A DNA stretch of 62,969 nt from Candidatus Opimibacter skivensis (GTDB lineage Bacteria > Bacteroidota > Bacteroidia > Chitinophagales > Saprospiraceae), in the NCBI GenBank assembly GCA_016722045.1, contig JADKGY010000014.1, positions 1 through 62,969 of the forward strand. Direction: 5' to 3'. Of the stretch, positions 47,587-56,742 are shown piece by piece. The position numbers and the translations under genes are program-made. Positions within the stretch are counted from its first letter, which is position 1, and every line of letters begins with the position of its first letter. The notes beneath the pieces are model-generated. The model saw only the letters and a list, made by a program, of their open reading frames with translations, did not search any database and was not told the origin of the DNA.

Positions 47587-48244
47587 TCATTCCTTCCTCC
47601 TGACTTCATGCTCGCACCACAAATATTTATCCGTTAGTTTCCAACTAAGTACTTTATCGATATTGATTTTCAACTTAGTCATTTGTGTCCTGAATAGCGG
47701 ATCACTTTTTTTCTCTGATCTTAATGACTTCATCGCTTTTTTCAGAGAAATACCTGAGTCTGAAATGATCTGCTTTTTCGTAATACTCATCCAATGTTTT
47801 CAGCGGAAGTCCATAGGTGAGTTGAAGGGATTTCAGGACATACGAATCATATGGAATTAATTGATCGGGCTTGAGCACATAAAGAAATTTGGAACAAAAG
47901 GATTGAGGAAGACCTGGTCCGCCCTTGCCTGACTGTGAGGAAAGCCCTTGCTGCTGAATTTTAGTAGCTAATATTGCAATTTCCTGCACATGTGATTTTC
48001 CAAATTGAAAATCTTTGATGAGTGATAATATTTTCAGCTTAGGATCGTCACCCGCTTTTAAGGTTCGACCGACACCATAATCATTGAGAAATTTTTTGAA
48101 CCCAAAATCTGAGGAAAGATAGGTGTCCAAATCAATGACGTCTTTCATGAAACGATGGAGCTCCATTGTATAATTCAGGTCAGACATCAGATGATGATGT
48201 GCTTCATGATGGGCAAGTTTTAGGATTTGACGGTCTAATTTCAT
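47587..48244 (-). CDS. Unknown cytoplasmic protein, likely one frameshift
   Basis: The first frame gives 180 residues (MKLDRQILKLAHHEAHHHLMSDLNYTMELH ... FLYVLKPDQLIPYDSYVLKSLQ) and stops at 47702 after EVIKIREKK. Just there is a run of seven A on the minus strand. Dropping one A continues in another frame as SDPLFRTQMTKLKINIDKVLSW and ends DKYLWCEHEVRRKE at 47587, which looks coding. The whole protein would then be about 218 residues. I recognise no family. It is directly upstream of the DUF3667 gene on the same strand. Confidence 0.65.
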
Positions 48245-48388
48245 GGATGGCTAAAGGAAAGATCAAATTTAGGTTACTCCAATCTTCCAACAATGAATAC
48301 AGATCATCACAAATCTGCAAACCAATACGCAAAACAGAGTTTTGCTGACACTCAGACGTAGGCACAGCCTACGCCTAACTGTGTTTCA

Positions 48389-48419
48389 TATTTTTTTTGG
48401 CTTCGCCAAAAAAAATATT
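48389..48419 (-). terminator. Perfect palindromic terminator
   Basis: The arms atattttttttggc and gccaaaaaaaatat surround a short ttc-type loop, so it works on either strand. It lies directly downstream of the aminotransferase stop at 48422. Confidence 0.8.
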
Positions 48420-48421
48420 GT

Positions 48422-49576
48422 TTAGATATTAAAATAGTTTTTCAACCTCGAAGCCGCCTCCACTAACGTCTCCTCCTTCTTCGCAAAACAAAACCTTATA
48501 ATCTTCTCCTCACTTCCATTTTTATAAAACGGACTTAATGGAATCGTCGCTACTCCTCCTTCTATTGTCAGTTTTTGTGCAAATGCCCGATCATCAAGAT
48601 CACTTACCTCGCTGTAATCAGCAAGAATAAAATAACTGCCAAAGCAAGGAAGAAATTTCAAAGGGAGACCTTCCATTAATTTTAAAAACAAATCGCGTTT
48701 GTCCTGGTAGAATGATGCCAGCGCGGCAAAATCTCCATGATGCTGAATGTATTTTGCTATCGCAAGTTGTATTGGCCTGTTGACAGAGAAGACATTGAAC
48801 TGATGGATCTTTCTCAATTCTGTCGTCAATGCAGGAGGAGCAATGACATATCCGATCTTCCAGCCTGTAACATGAAGACTCTTTCCGAAAGAGAAAACCA
48901 CAAATGATCTTTTGTATAATTCAGGATATCGCAATACCGATTCATGACGATGGCCATCAAAGATGATATGCTCATAGACTTCGTCACTGATAAGATAGAT
49001 CCCATGATTTACAACGATCTCTTCCAACCTTTTTAAATCTTCCATTTCCAGGGTTACCCCACAAGGGTTGTGGGGTGTATTGATCATGATGAGCTTCGTA
49101 CGATCTGTGATCAGCGATTCAACTTCATCCCAATCCACTTTGTACGATGGCGGCAGTAACTGAACGGTTTTTACACTACCTCCAAAAGAAATCACAGAAG
49201 GAATGTAGCTGTCATAGCTTGGCTCGAGTACAATCACCTCGTCACCCTGACTGATCATAGCGCCAATAATCGAATACAAAGCTTGTGTCCCGCCGGCTGT
49301 GACGGTTATTTCTGTATCGGGATCGGGACGCCAACCATAATCCTTTTTGATCTTCTCAGCGATCATCTGCACTAAATCCGGAAGACCCGGCATAGGTGCG
49401 TATTGATTATGTCCACCACGCAAGGCTTCTTCAACAAATGCAATAAGCCGTGGGTCTGTATCAAAATCCGGAAAACCCTGTGAAAGATTAATCGCCTGAT
49501 GTTGTGTCGCCAATCGTGACATCACCGTAAAAATCGTCGTGCCTACATCAGGAAGTTTACTCTTCAACGACATCAC
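48422..49576 (-). CDS. Class I/II aminotransferase (methionine aminotransferase-like)
   Basis: 384 residues, PLP-dependent. Visible are the N-terminal INLSQGFPDFDTDP motif, TAGGTQALYSIIGAM, INTPHNPCGVTL, LISDEVYEHIIFD and the PLP lysine motif SFGKSLHVTGWKIGYV, in the layout of the YbdL/kynurenine aminotransferase-type group. Full length, with two possible ATG codons at the start (MMSLKSK). The last three bases of the upstream pterin dehydratase gene overlap the ATG, so they are co-transcribed. Substrate preference cannot be settled from sequence alone. Confidence 0.92.
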   Translation of the reverse strand: MMSLKSKLPDVGTTIFTVMSRLATQHQAINLSQGFPDFDTDPRLIAFVEEALRGGHNQYAPMPGLPDLVQMIAEKIKKDYGWRPDPDTEITVTAGGTQALYSIIGAMISQGDEVIVLEPSYDSYIPSVISFGGSVKTVQLLPPSYKVDWDEVESLITDRTKLIMINTPHNPCGVTLEMEDLKRLEEIVVNHGIYLISDEVYEHIIFDGHRHESVLRYPELYKRSFVVFSFGKSLHVTGWKIGYVIAPPALTTELRKIHQFNVFSVNRPIQLAIAKYIQHHGDFAALASFYQDKRDLFLKLMEGLPLKFLPCFGSYFILADYSEVSDLDDRAFAQKLTIEGGVATIPLSPFYKNGSEEKIIRFCFAKKEETLVEAASRLKNYFNI

Positions 49577-49824
49577 GTACGGTATTGATAGCGCTCATAG
49601 ATTTTACTGATGCCATCTGCAAGCTTTCTATCCTTCTCCGTTACAACATCACCGGCATCATGTGTACTCAATGAAATCGCAACCTTATTCCACACATTCG
49701 TCCATTCCGGATGATGATTTTTTCGTTCAGCGAGCATTGCGACTTCAGTCATAAATGCCCAGGCTTGCACGAAATCCTCGAAGGTAAATTCGGCAGTGAG
49801 TTTGTTGTTTATTTCGGTCCACAT
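49573..49824 (-). CDS. 4a-hydroxytetrahydrobiopterin dehydratase (pterin-4a-carbinolamine dehydratase)
   Basis: 83 residues from ATG 49824 (MWTEINNKLTAEFTFEDFVQAWAFM). The active-site pattern AERKNHHPEWTNVWNKV (the H-H-P motif) and LSTHDAGDVVTEKD identify the family, which recycles the oxidised pterin cofactor of aromatic amino-acid hydroxylases. An upstream extension reads only simple repeat DNA and is not real. Overlaps the aminotransferase gene by four bases. Confidence 0.9.
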   Translation of the reverse strand: MWTEINNKLTAEFTFEDFVQAWAFMTEVAMLAERKNHHPEWTNVWNKVAISLSTHDAGDVVTEKDRKLADGISKIYERYQYRT

Positions 49825-49859
49825 GGGTAAGAAAGTAAGAAGGTAAGAGAGTAATATCT

Positions 49860-50034
49860 GTGATGTGACAATGTGATAATGTGACAATGTGATAATGTGA
49901 CAATGTGACAATGTGACAATTAAAAATTATCTGGCTATATAAATTTAAGAATGAATATTTTGATTTCCTATATTTCTCTTGGCTATTTCCTATTGCCCAT
50001 TTTCACATTGTCACATTATCACATTATTACAATT
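49860..50034. repeat. Tandem and inverted aatgtgataatgtgacaatgtg repeats
   Basis: Between the two genes the plus strand repeats tgtgacaa/tgtgataa about seven times (49861-49918). At 49997-50030 the perfect reverse complement cacattgtcacattatcacatt follows, so a 22-bp stem can form across the gap. The right arm touches the 3' end of the M42 peptidase gene. Confidence 0.85.
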
Positions 50035-51073
50035 CCCAGTTCCACTTATCTAGTTCTGAAATCGTAGCCGTGAGTAAAGCAATCGTGCCAGCAATATCTT
50101 CCATGTGTGCCATCTCAATACTCTGGTGTATATGTCGCACCGGAATTGAAATAGCGCCGGCGATAGAGCCTTTAGCTCCCTGACGCTGAATAGCAGCCGT
50201 ATCCGTACCTCCTGCAGGAAGTATTTCGGCCTGGTAGGTGATATTGTGTTTTGCAGCAGTGGATTTCATATATGAAGTCATCCTGGGATCGCAGATGATG
50301 GAAGCATCCATGATCTTCACGGCTGTACCTGCACCAAGCTTTGTCACCATTTCATAAGGCAGAGCTCCGGGTGTATCATATGCGATCGTTGTATCTAATC
50401 CAATACCGAAATCAGGATCAATATGTCCTGCAGCATTGAATGCTCCTCGCAGACCCACTTCTTCCTGCACCGTAAAAGCAGCATAAAAGTCATAGGGAAT
50501 TTCTTTTCCTTTCAATGCTTTCAGTGCTTCAATCAGAATGTAAACAGAGACGCGGTTATCAAGAGATTTGCCATTGACACAATCTCCCATCACGATGAGT
50601 TCACGTTCCCGTGTAATCGGATCACCGACGCTGATCAATTCTTTAACTTGTGCAACTGGCATACCAACATCAATGAAATAGTCACGAAGCTGAACCATTT
50701 TGTTTTTTTCGTCCGTAGTCATCAGGTGAACTGGCTTGCTGCCCATCACACCGATTACATCTTTTTTTCCATGGACGATGACGCGCTGGGCCGTAAGTGT
50801 TTTAGGATCAAAGCCTCCAAGAGGATGAAACCGGATGAACCCTTCGTCATCAATATGCGTGACCATGAAACTGATCTCATCCATATGTGCCGCCACTAAA
50901 ACACGCTTGTCACTTTTTCCTTTTCTGACGCCGATCAATGACCCCATCGAATCAATATACATCTCATCAACCAGATCTTTGATCTCGCTCTTCACCAGGT
51001 TGCGTATCTGGTGTTCAAATCCCGGAGCACCGGGAGTCTCGGAAATCAGTTTCAATAAAGGAAAATCAATCAT
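50027..51073 (-). CDS. M42 family metallopeptidase
   Basis: 348 residues. Di-zinc aminopeptidase of the glutamyl/deblocking aminopeptidase family, cytoplasmic. The motifs are VLVAAHMDEISF, IVMGDCVNGKSLDNRVSVY, FTVQEEVGLRGAFNAA (catalytic Glu), GIGLDTTIAYDTPG, ILPAGGTDTAAIQRQG and PVRHIHQSIEMAHMEDI, all in order and intact. Length and start (MIDFPLLKLISETPGAPGFEHQIR) match the family. Trims N-terminal residues of peptides. Confidence 0.95.
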   Translation of the reverse strand: MIDFPLLKLISETPGAPGFEHQIRNLVKSEIKDLVDEMYIDSMGSLIGVRKGKSDKRVLVAAHMDEISFMVTHIDDEGFIRFHPLGGFDPKTLTAQRVIVHGKKDVIGVMGSKPVHLMTTDEKNKMVQLRDYFIDVGMPVAQVKELISVGDPITRERELIVMGDCVNGKSLDNRVSVYILIEALKALKGKEIPYDFYAAFTVQEEVGLRGAFNAAGHIDPDFGIGLDTTIAYDTPGALPYEMVTKLGAGTAVKIMDASIICDPRMTSYMKSTAAKHNITYQAEILPAGGTDTAAIQRQGAKGSIAGAISIPVRHIHQSIEMAHMEDIAGTIALLTATISELDKWNWEL

Positions 51074-51215
51074 GTAGTGAATAGTGAGTGGTGAATATTG
51101 AACGGTGAGGACTGAATATTGAATAGTGAATAGTAAGTTTTTAGTTTTTAATGCAAGCTTTCAGATTCATTGAAAGTTAAACTACGTATTGACTACTCAC
51201 TATTCACTACTCACT
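51074..51215. repeat. Repeated tgaatagtgagtggtgaata units with inverted arm
   Basis: The left part (51075-51132) repeats gaatagtgag/gaatattgaa. The right part (51189-51213) is its complement (actactcactattcactactcac), so the intergenic gap can fold back on itself, as in the neighbouring repeat gaps. Confidence 0.75.
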
Positions 51216-52691
51216 TTATTTCACTTCGCCCATCAATCTCTTGATCCATGGAACGAGCAGGAACATCACCAATGCTGAAATTGCACAATACACGAACACT
51301 GCCAGGAATATTGATTTGAGTGGAAATGATTCAAACAAGCCTCCGATACGTCCTCCGATGAAATTGCGGTAGCGGCACCAAGAAACCAAATACCCATCAT
51401 CTGTCCTACTATTCGATGTGGTGCAAGTTTTGTCATCGCACTTAAGCCAACAGGTGACAAAAACAATTCCCCTACAGTATGTGTGAAGTATACAAATAAC
51501 AGCCAATGAACGCCTACACGTCCTCCTGTACTCTCAATGATGCTGGCGGCTGGAACAAGAATTAAAAAATCCAACCCCTGCCAATAAAAGTCCAATGGCA
51601 AATTTCATCGGTGTCGACGGCTCTTTCTTCATTGAATTGAGCTTAAGCCAAAGCCATGCAAAAACACCAGACAAAACGATGATAAATAATGCATTAATAC
51701 TCTGCCACCATGTTGATGGAAATTCATAACCGAGGATGCTGTTTTCAGTATTCCGGTCAGCAAAAAGAGTCAATGTAGAACCAGCCTGTTCGAAAGCGGA
51801 CCAAAAGAGTGCTGCTGCGATATAGAACATTATGATCGCTATAATCCTGTTTTTTTCGGCCTTATCAAATCCACCGCGGGCAAATAAAAATCCAAAATAA
51901 ATGATCGGTACGACGATCAGCAATACACCCACAAGGTTGGAGAGATTTAGAATATTCATTTCATAGATACCTGTAAAATGAAGTCCCAGCAAAACTGCGG
52001 CTGCAATCACAAGCCCTAAAAATCCACCACGTAGTGATTTACTTTGACTGACTTTTTCTTCAGGAGTCGGAGCGGTAGTGACCAATCCGGCATCCCCTAA
52101 ATGTTTAGCCCCTAATTTATATTGAATCAATCCTAATACCATGCCGATGGCGACAACCAGGAATCCAACATTCCAATCGATTTTTTGTCCAAACCAACCT
52201 GCAATAAGAGGCGCGAGGAAAGCTCCAAGATTGATACCCATATAGAAAATGGAAAATGCAGAATCACGACGGCCATCTCCCTGTGCATAAAGAGCCCCTA
52301 CCATCGTGCTGACATTTGGTTTCAACAAACCGGTACCAATCGCAATAAGTCCAAGGCCTGTATAGAAACCGGGCAAACCGATAGGCGCAGCAAGCATCAA
52401 ATTGCCTAATGCAATGATGCATCCACCATAAAAGACAGCATTTCGAGCACCGATAAATTTGTCGGCGATCCATCCTCCCGGCAGGTTCGTCATGTATACG
52501 ATAGCGGTATATAAGGCATATAAAGCACCTGCTTCCGGAACAGAAAGTCCAAGACCCGGATTTAGTCCAGCAACTGCAGCTGTCATATATAGTATCAACA
52601 TTGCCCGTCCTCCATAATAAGAGAAACGTTCCCACATTTCAGTAAAAAACAATGTCGCCAGGCCGGGCGGATGCCCAAAGAAACTCTTCAT
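51216..52691 (-). CDS. POT-family peptide MFS transporter, two frameshifts
   Basis: Proton-coupled oligopeptide transporter. The N-terminus has LATLFFTEMWERFSYYGGRAM with the ExxER motif, GTGLLKPNVSTMVGALY and FSIFYMGINLGAFLAPLIAG, the two family signatures, then several more membrane helices. The frame breaks near 51567, where dropping one base of a six-T run on the minus strand gives GVGFLILVPAASIIESTGG. It breaks again near 51370, where one added A gives ANFIGGRIGGLFESFP. The end at 51216 completes a protein of normal size (about 490 residues). The breaks are probably sequencing errors. Confidence 0.92.
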
Positions 52692-52809
52692 ATAAGTTAA
52701 ATTTTAGGAGTGATGACTGCGTCCATGGGATTGAACGAGGGGCAAAATAGGAAATTTATTCGATGCCGGATTAAAGGATACCGGACGCCGGACTTGTTGC
52801 CTAAACGAC
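52692..52809. other. Intergenic, short repeats only
   Basis: Short gap with the related words gccggattaaaggataccgg and gacgccggac. No gene, RNA or clear terminator is seen. Confidence 0.4.
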
Positions 52810-55221
52810 TTAATAGATCACAACTTTATAAGTATGTGACGAGCCTGAGATTCGTAATAAATAGACGCCGGGACCTAAGCCTGATACATCTATTGGAGAA
52901 TTATTTTTTAGATAGACTCGCTGAATGATTTGTCCCTGTAGATTTAGAATCTCTCCTGAAGTGTCAATAGGTGAATCAACATACAAAAGATCGCGGGCCG
53001 GATTAGGGTAAACAAGAAATTGATCATCCAATGGGGATATCGCGGCTGTTATTTGATTTTTATAAAGTACGAGGGGTTCTGAACCTATATGAAGGTCATT
53101 GCCATCCGGATCGATAGCAATAAGGTTGCGCAGTCTGATCACAATACTGTCTGGCAGATCATCATAGGTCAGTCCGGATTTCAGAGAAAGCATGAACACA
53201 AAATCTCTTTGTAGCAAAAAGCCTTTAGGTATATTGATTCCCCTATGATCCGTCTGCACGCTGGCAAATCTGACATCTTCATTCAAAAGCGTACCGGTAG
53301 GCAAATATTGCATTAATGAATACGTAAGACTGTTTGAGTCCGATGGCCAGAAATCTAACATTTTATTAAACACAAATAAGCTGGTATCATATTCTATTTC
53401 ATACCCTAGACCCAGAACATTTTGAATATCCGTACCGGCCTTTATCCTCACTCTGGGAATCCTTCCATTACTCCCTATCATATCAGATGACAAAACAATT
53501 TCTGGCCCTTCAGGATAAAGATTTATAGGATGAAAGCGATAATTGGTTTTGAGAAAATGAACAAGGTTTCGTTCGATATCCTCATCATTGATGACTCCAT
53601 TTCCATTGGCATCGCCGTGCTTGGCATTAAATCCATCTGGTAATTCCAATACCCATGGTTCTGCTGCATGACCCTCCCAGTTTATTCTGCCATCGCGAGG
53701 GCTACCATAAGCATCTTTCTCAACTCCCCAATAAAGAATATCAAAATGATCCGCTATACCATTACGGTTAAAGTCGCCAGGCCATACGCAATCATCATCA
53801 GAACAAACCGGAGTGGGTGTGCATTCACTTAATAAATCATCCAGATGTTCATGCAGGTAATCAATATTAGATTGCATATATCCGATTTGTTCCAGATTAT
53901 CCAGAGTTGAATCCTGGTGAAATTGATATACTGTTTCAATGACTACACTATCGTAGGAAGGCAGTCGTCCGATTGAAACTGAGGACACTGTCAATGCATC
54001 TATACCATACATTGGTGGGTTCGTATGAAGTGACCACTGGGTTGAATCTCTTGGATCACCACCGTATAAAAATCTCGTCATTGTATAGGATGGGTCCTGA
54101 TGATAGCCATCACCATACTTCCTGATAGGGGTGCCGTCTTCCCATAGCCCGTTCAGAAAGTTAAAATACCCCTGTACCGAAGGATGCAATGTCCTGTCTT
54201 CAAAAATAAAACTGTGCAATGGATGAGATACGTACGTCATACTTTGTACCGGAGGAAATTCACCATATGTAGCTTGTCCCGTACTACAATCCCCATCTGA
54301 AAATCCTTCTAAAGCCTTTTTATTATAAACAAATTCAGTATTGCGACTGCTATCACAGCCCATATAATCATCTTCGGCGCATCCAAGATCATAATCCGTA
54401 AACAGACCGAAAAACATACTATCTATTGCAACTGCATTTTGGTTGATTACTTTATATGTATTGAATAAGGCATTGTTCAATACTGCATTGTCCTGGCAAT
54501 TGAAACCAAAAACTGTCAATTGAATCTCTATTCCTAATGGTGAGGAAGCAGTAAGGCCATGAATACCCTGATCATTAAATACCATCCACATGATTTCAGT
54601 AGGAATATAAGGATGTCCCTTAAGTCTGACTATTGGATATTCTCCAAGATCCGGATCATAGTTTCCATTCTGATTCAAATCTTCAAATTCTGCCCAACCG
54701 CCTTTATGTTCTGCAGGTAATTCAAAACCATTGAATCTAAAAAAATATTTATTCCCCTGCGCAGGCCAACCAAAAACAGATGGAATAGTATCATCAATAA
54801 AATGATCAGTTTCATAATCCGCAATGTGAGAAAAAATATCTCCGTTTGAAATTTCCCAAACATGATCAAATTTTCCACAGAGGTCAACTGGTATTTGCGC
54901 ATCCGTAATAAGCGGTCCGGTATTGAAATCCTGACCTGTGAAACTAAGATACGTTTGACATGCAGCTCTGACTTCACCATTGATATACCCGCTTATCCAT
55001 GGAGCACATGCGAAAATAGTACTAGGTGATGCTTCTGATGTATATGGAACTTTGAAATATTCATGCTCGAGGTCGAAGAATTTCTCTCCCTGCGGAAAAA
55101 ATAATGCTCCAATACGATTAGCCTGAAATACGGCTGGTGTACCTCTTCCTCTGCATGGATCCTGAGCATGAATAATTGTCCATGATGATAATAATAATAC
55201 AAATACAGCTGATGTTTTCAT
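52810..55221 (-). CDS. T9SS-exported protein with dockerin-like/EF-hand segment
   Basis: 803 residues after a signal peptide (SAVFVLLLSSWTIIHAQ). The N-terminal region starts PCRGRGTPAVFQANRIGALFFPQGEKFFDL. A calcium-binding segment lies near 500-560: VWPGDFNRNGIADHFDILYWG and KHGDANGNGVINDEDIERN, as in dockerin or EF-hand repeats. The last 75 residues are a T9SS type A sorting domain (LVYPNPARDLLYVDSP, ILNLQGQIIQRV, LGPGVYLLRI). Surface protein of unknown function, complete, not part of the 17-45 kb array. Confidence 0.88.
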   Translation of the reverse strand: MKTSAVFVLLLSSWTIIHAQDPCRGRGTPAVFQANRIGALFFPQGEKFFDLEHEYFKVPYTSEASPSTIFACAPWISGYINGEVRAACQTYLSFTGQDFNTGPLITDAQIPVDLCGKFDHVWEISNGDIFSHIADYETDHFIDDTIPSVFGWPAQGNKYFFRFNGFELPAEHKGGWAEFEDLNQNGNYDPDLGEYPIVRLKGHPYIPTEIMWMVFNDQGIHGLTASSPLGIEIQLTVFGFNCQDNAVLNNALFNTYKVINQNAVAIDSMFFGLFTDYDLGCAEDDYMGCDSSRNTEFVYNKKALEGFSDGDCSTGQATYGEFPPVQSMTYVSHPLHSFIFEDRTLHPSVQGYFNFLNGLWEDGTPIRKYGDGYHQDPSYTMTRFLYGGDPRDSTQWSLHTNPPMYGIDALTVSSVSIGRLPSYDSVVIETVYQFHQDSTLDNLEQIGYMQSNIDYLHEHLDDLLSECTPTPVCSDDDCVWPGDFNRNGIADHFDILYWGVEKDAYGSPRDGRINWEGHAAEPWVLELPDGFNAKHGDANGNGVINDEDIERNLVHFLKTNYRFHPINLYPEGPEIVLSSDMIGSNGRIPRVRIKAGTDIQNVLGLGYEIEYDTSLFVFNKMLDFWPSDSNSLTYSLMQYLPTGTLLNEDVRFASVQTDHRGINIPKGFLLQRDFVFMLSLKSGLTYDDLPDSIVIRLRNLIAIDPDGNDLHIGSEPLVLYKNQITAAISPLDDQFLVYPNPARDLLYVDSPIDTSGEILNLQGQIIQRVYLKNNSPIDVSGLGPGVYLLRISGSSHTYKVVIY

Positions 55222-55308
55222 TTGTCTTATCTTTCTTTAAAATTAGACACAGTGCAGCTAACTCAATGACAGGTATCTTACAATTGCTATTTATATTTCA
55301 TTAAATTA

Positions 55309-55914
55309 TTAATTCAACTTTTGGTCTGCAATTCCCTGATTTAACAATAATATCTTCCATCCCGAAGCTTCGGCCATAAACCGTATCACATTAATCAATT
55401 CATCCCGTTTTTTATCCGCAGCCTGCATCAACGAACTTTTCTTCACCTGGGAGATGACAAAGTCCTTAGCATCAGCATTGATTTTATTATAATCCTCTGT
55501 AGAAAATGAATTAAAAAATCCTTCACTCAGATCATAATAATCAAGATCATGATCCACAGATAAAATTTCAGCAGGTGGCATTCCGGAAATCACCAGTGTG
55601 TGACTTTTTTCATCAGGCTCAACTTTTATTTTGCTGAGATCATAGCCCACTGAAACTTTCGCTTTCACACGAATCAAAGCTTTCTTACTCAGGAAAGAAA
55701 CATCAAACCATTTCGATTCTTTATAGGAATATATTTCGGAGAATTCTCCTTCTGCAGTCACAAGCTTGCACACCGTCCTGATCTTCTCAAGAAGTACAAC
55801 ACTGTCCTCAGACGTCTTTGTTTTTGGAAAACTAAATTTTGAACCAAGCTGAAAAGCAAGGAACAACGCAGCCGCAGCAAGAAAGACCCAAATCCATGCC
55901 CGAAGCCCTCTCAT
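55309..55914 (-). CDS. DUF4230 domain protein
   Basis: 201 residues. An N-terminal membrane anchor (IWVFLAAAALFLAFQLGSKF) is followed by a DUF4230 domain (RTVCKLVTAEGEFSEIYSYKES, LIRVKAKVSVGYDLSKIKVEPDEKSHTLVISG). The role is unknown. It begins nine bases after the stop of the DUF3108 gene on the same strand, and probably shares its transcript. Confidence 0.88.
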   Translation of the reverse strand: MRGLRAWIWVFLAAAALFLAFQLGSKFSFPKTKTSEDSVVLLEKIRTVCKLVTAEGEFSEIYSYKESKWFDVSFLSKKALIRVKAKVSVGYDLSKIKVEPDEKSHTLVISGMPPAEILSVDHDLDYYDLSEGFFNSFSTEDYNKINADAKDFVISQVKKSSLMQAADKKRDELINVIRFMAEASGWKILLLNQGIADQKLN

Positions 55915-55923
55915 GTGAGCGAC

Positions 55924-56742
55924 TTATTCATTGCAGACAAACGGATGTCTCAATCCTTTGTATTCTCTAAGTACAGCCTTGACTTTACCGACGGACACAG
56001 GGCTTTCAATCATGAGTGGGATTCTGTTGCCATCATCAGATATATAAATATCCATCCGTGTATCCTCCTTGAAAAAATGTCCTGAAACCACCTGAGGACG
56101 TATCAGGTATGTTTTTTGTTTGCCGAGCCCTCTTACCCTGGTCTCATAATTTTTCTTCCTGAGTTCCACCTTTAGTGGATACTCTTCCTCAATAAAAACC
56201 TTAACATCAAATTGCGCACCTTCGTCATATTGTTCAAAATTGACATTGCGCACATTATAGATGATCGAGATTAAATCATGCATACATCCGGTGAGATCCG
56301 CATCGTAATACTTCGTCTCTTTGTCGGGTCCTCCTTTCGATGCACTTACTTTGTGATTGACCTGGTCAAAGAAAAATTTATCCCACCATTGGTATTTGCC
56401 TTCATGTACATCGCGTGAAAAGGAAAGCGGAAGGAGCGTTTTTTTATCAATCACACTTTCATAATGGTCCTGCACTTTATAAAACCATTCGAACGCACTT
56501 ATGGTCCTGCCATCGATGGTGATAAAATACCGGTCACCCATATCTTTTACTTTAAAGGTCGCTTCCCCTGCCGCTATCCAGATAAAATTGAGCTGATAGT
56601 AAAGCTTATACGTCACTTCTTCACCACCCTGCCAGCTCTCATTCGGTGTGTCACAATAATTATATGGTTTAATGCCCGGTTCAGGTGATGTCGGGTTGCT
56701 CAGGAGCAACATGCAAGTAATCAGAAGGGAGAATTGACTCAT
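55924..56742 (-). CDS. DUF3108 domain protein, probably periplasmic
   Basis: 272 residues. Signal-type start (FSLLITCMLLLSNP), then WQGGEEVTYKLYYQLNFIWIAAGEATFKV, FEWFYKVQDHYESVIDKKTLLPLSFSRDVHEGKY and the end GNRIPLMIESPVSVGKVKAVLREYKGL, the DUF3108 pattern. The start overlaps the 3' end of the membrane-protein gene upstream by 62 bases (or 32 from the Met at 56712). The function is not known. Confidence 0.9.
   Translation of the reverse strand: MSQFSLLITCMLLLSNPTSPEPGIKPYNYCDTPNESWQGGEEVTYKLYYQLNFIWIAAGEATFKVKDMGDRYFITIDGRTISAFEWFYKVQDHYESVIDKKTLLPLSFSRDVHEGKYQWWDKFFFDQVNHKVSASKGGPDKETKYYDADLTGCMHDLISIIYNVRNVNFEQYDEGAQFDVKVFIEEEYPLKVELRKKNYETRVRGLGKQKTYLIRPQVVSGHFFKEDTRMDIYISDDGNRIPLMIESPVSVGKVKAVLREYKGLRHPFVCNE

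Noticed and set aside
49825..49911. N-terminal extension of the pterin dehydratase.
   Set aside because: It translates simple repeat DNA; the family start is at the internal ATG 49824.
49860..50034. Possible CRISPR array.
   Set aside because: Units are 8 bases long and adjacent, without spacers, and no cas genes are in the window; it is a simple repeat.
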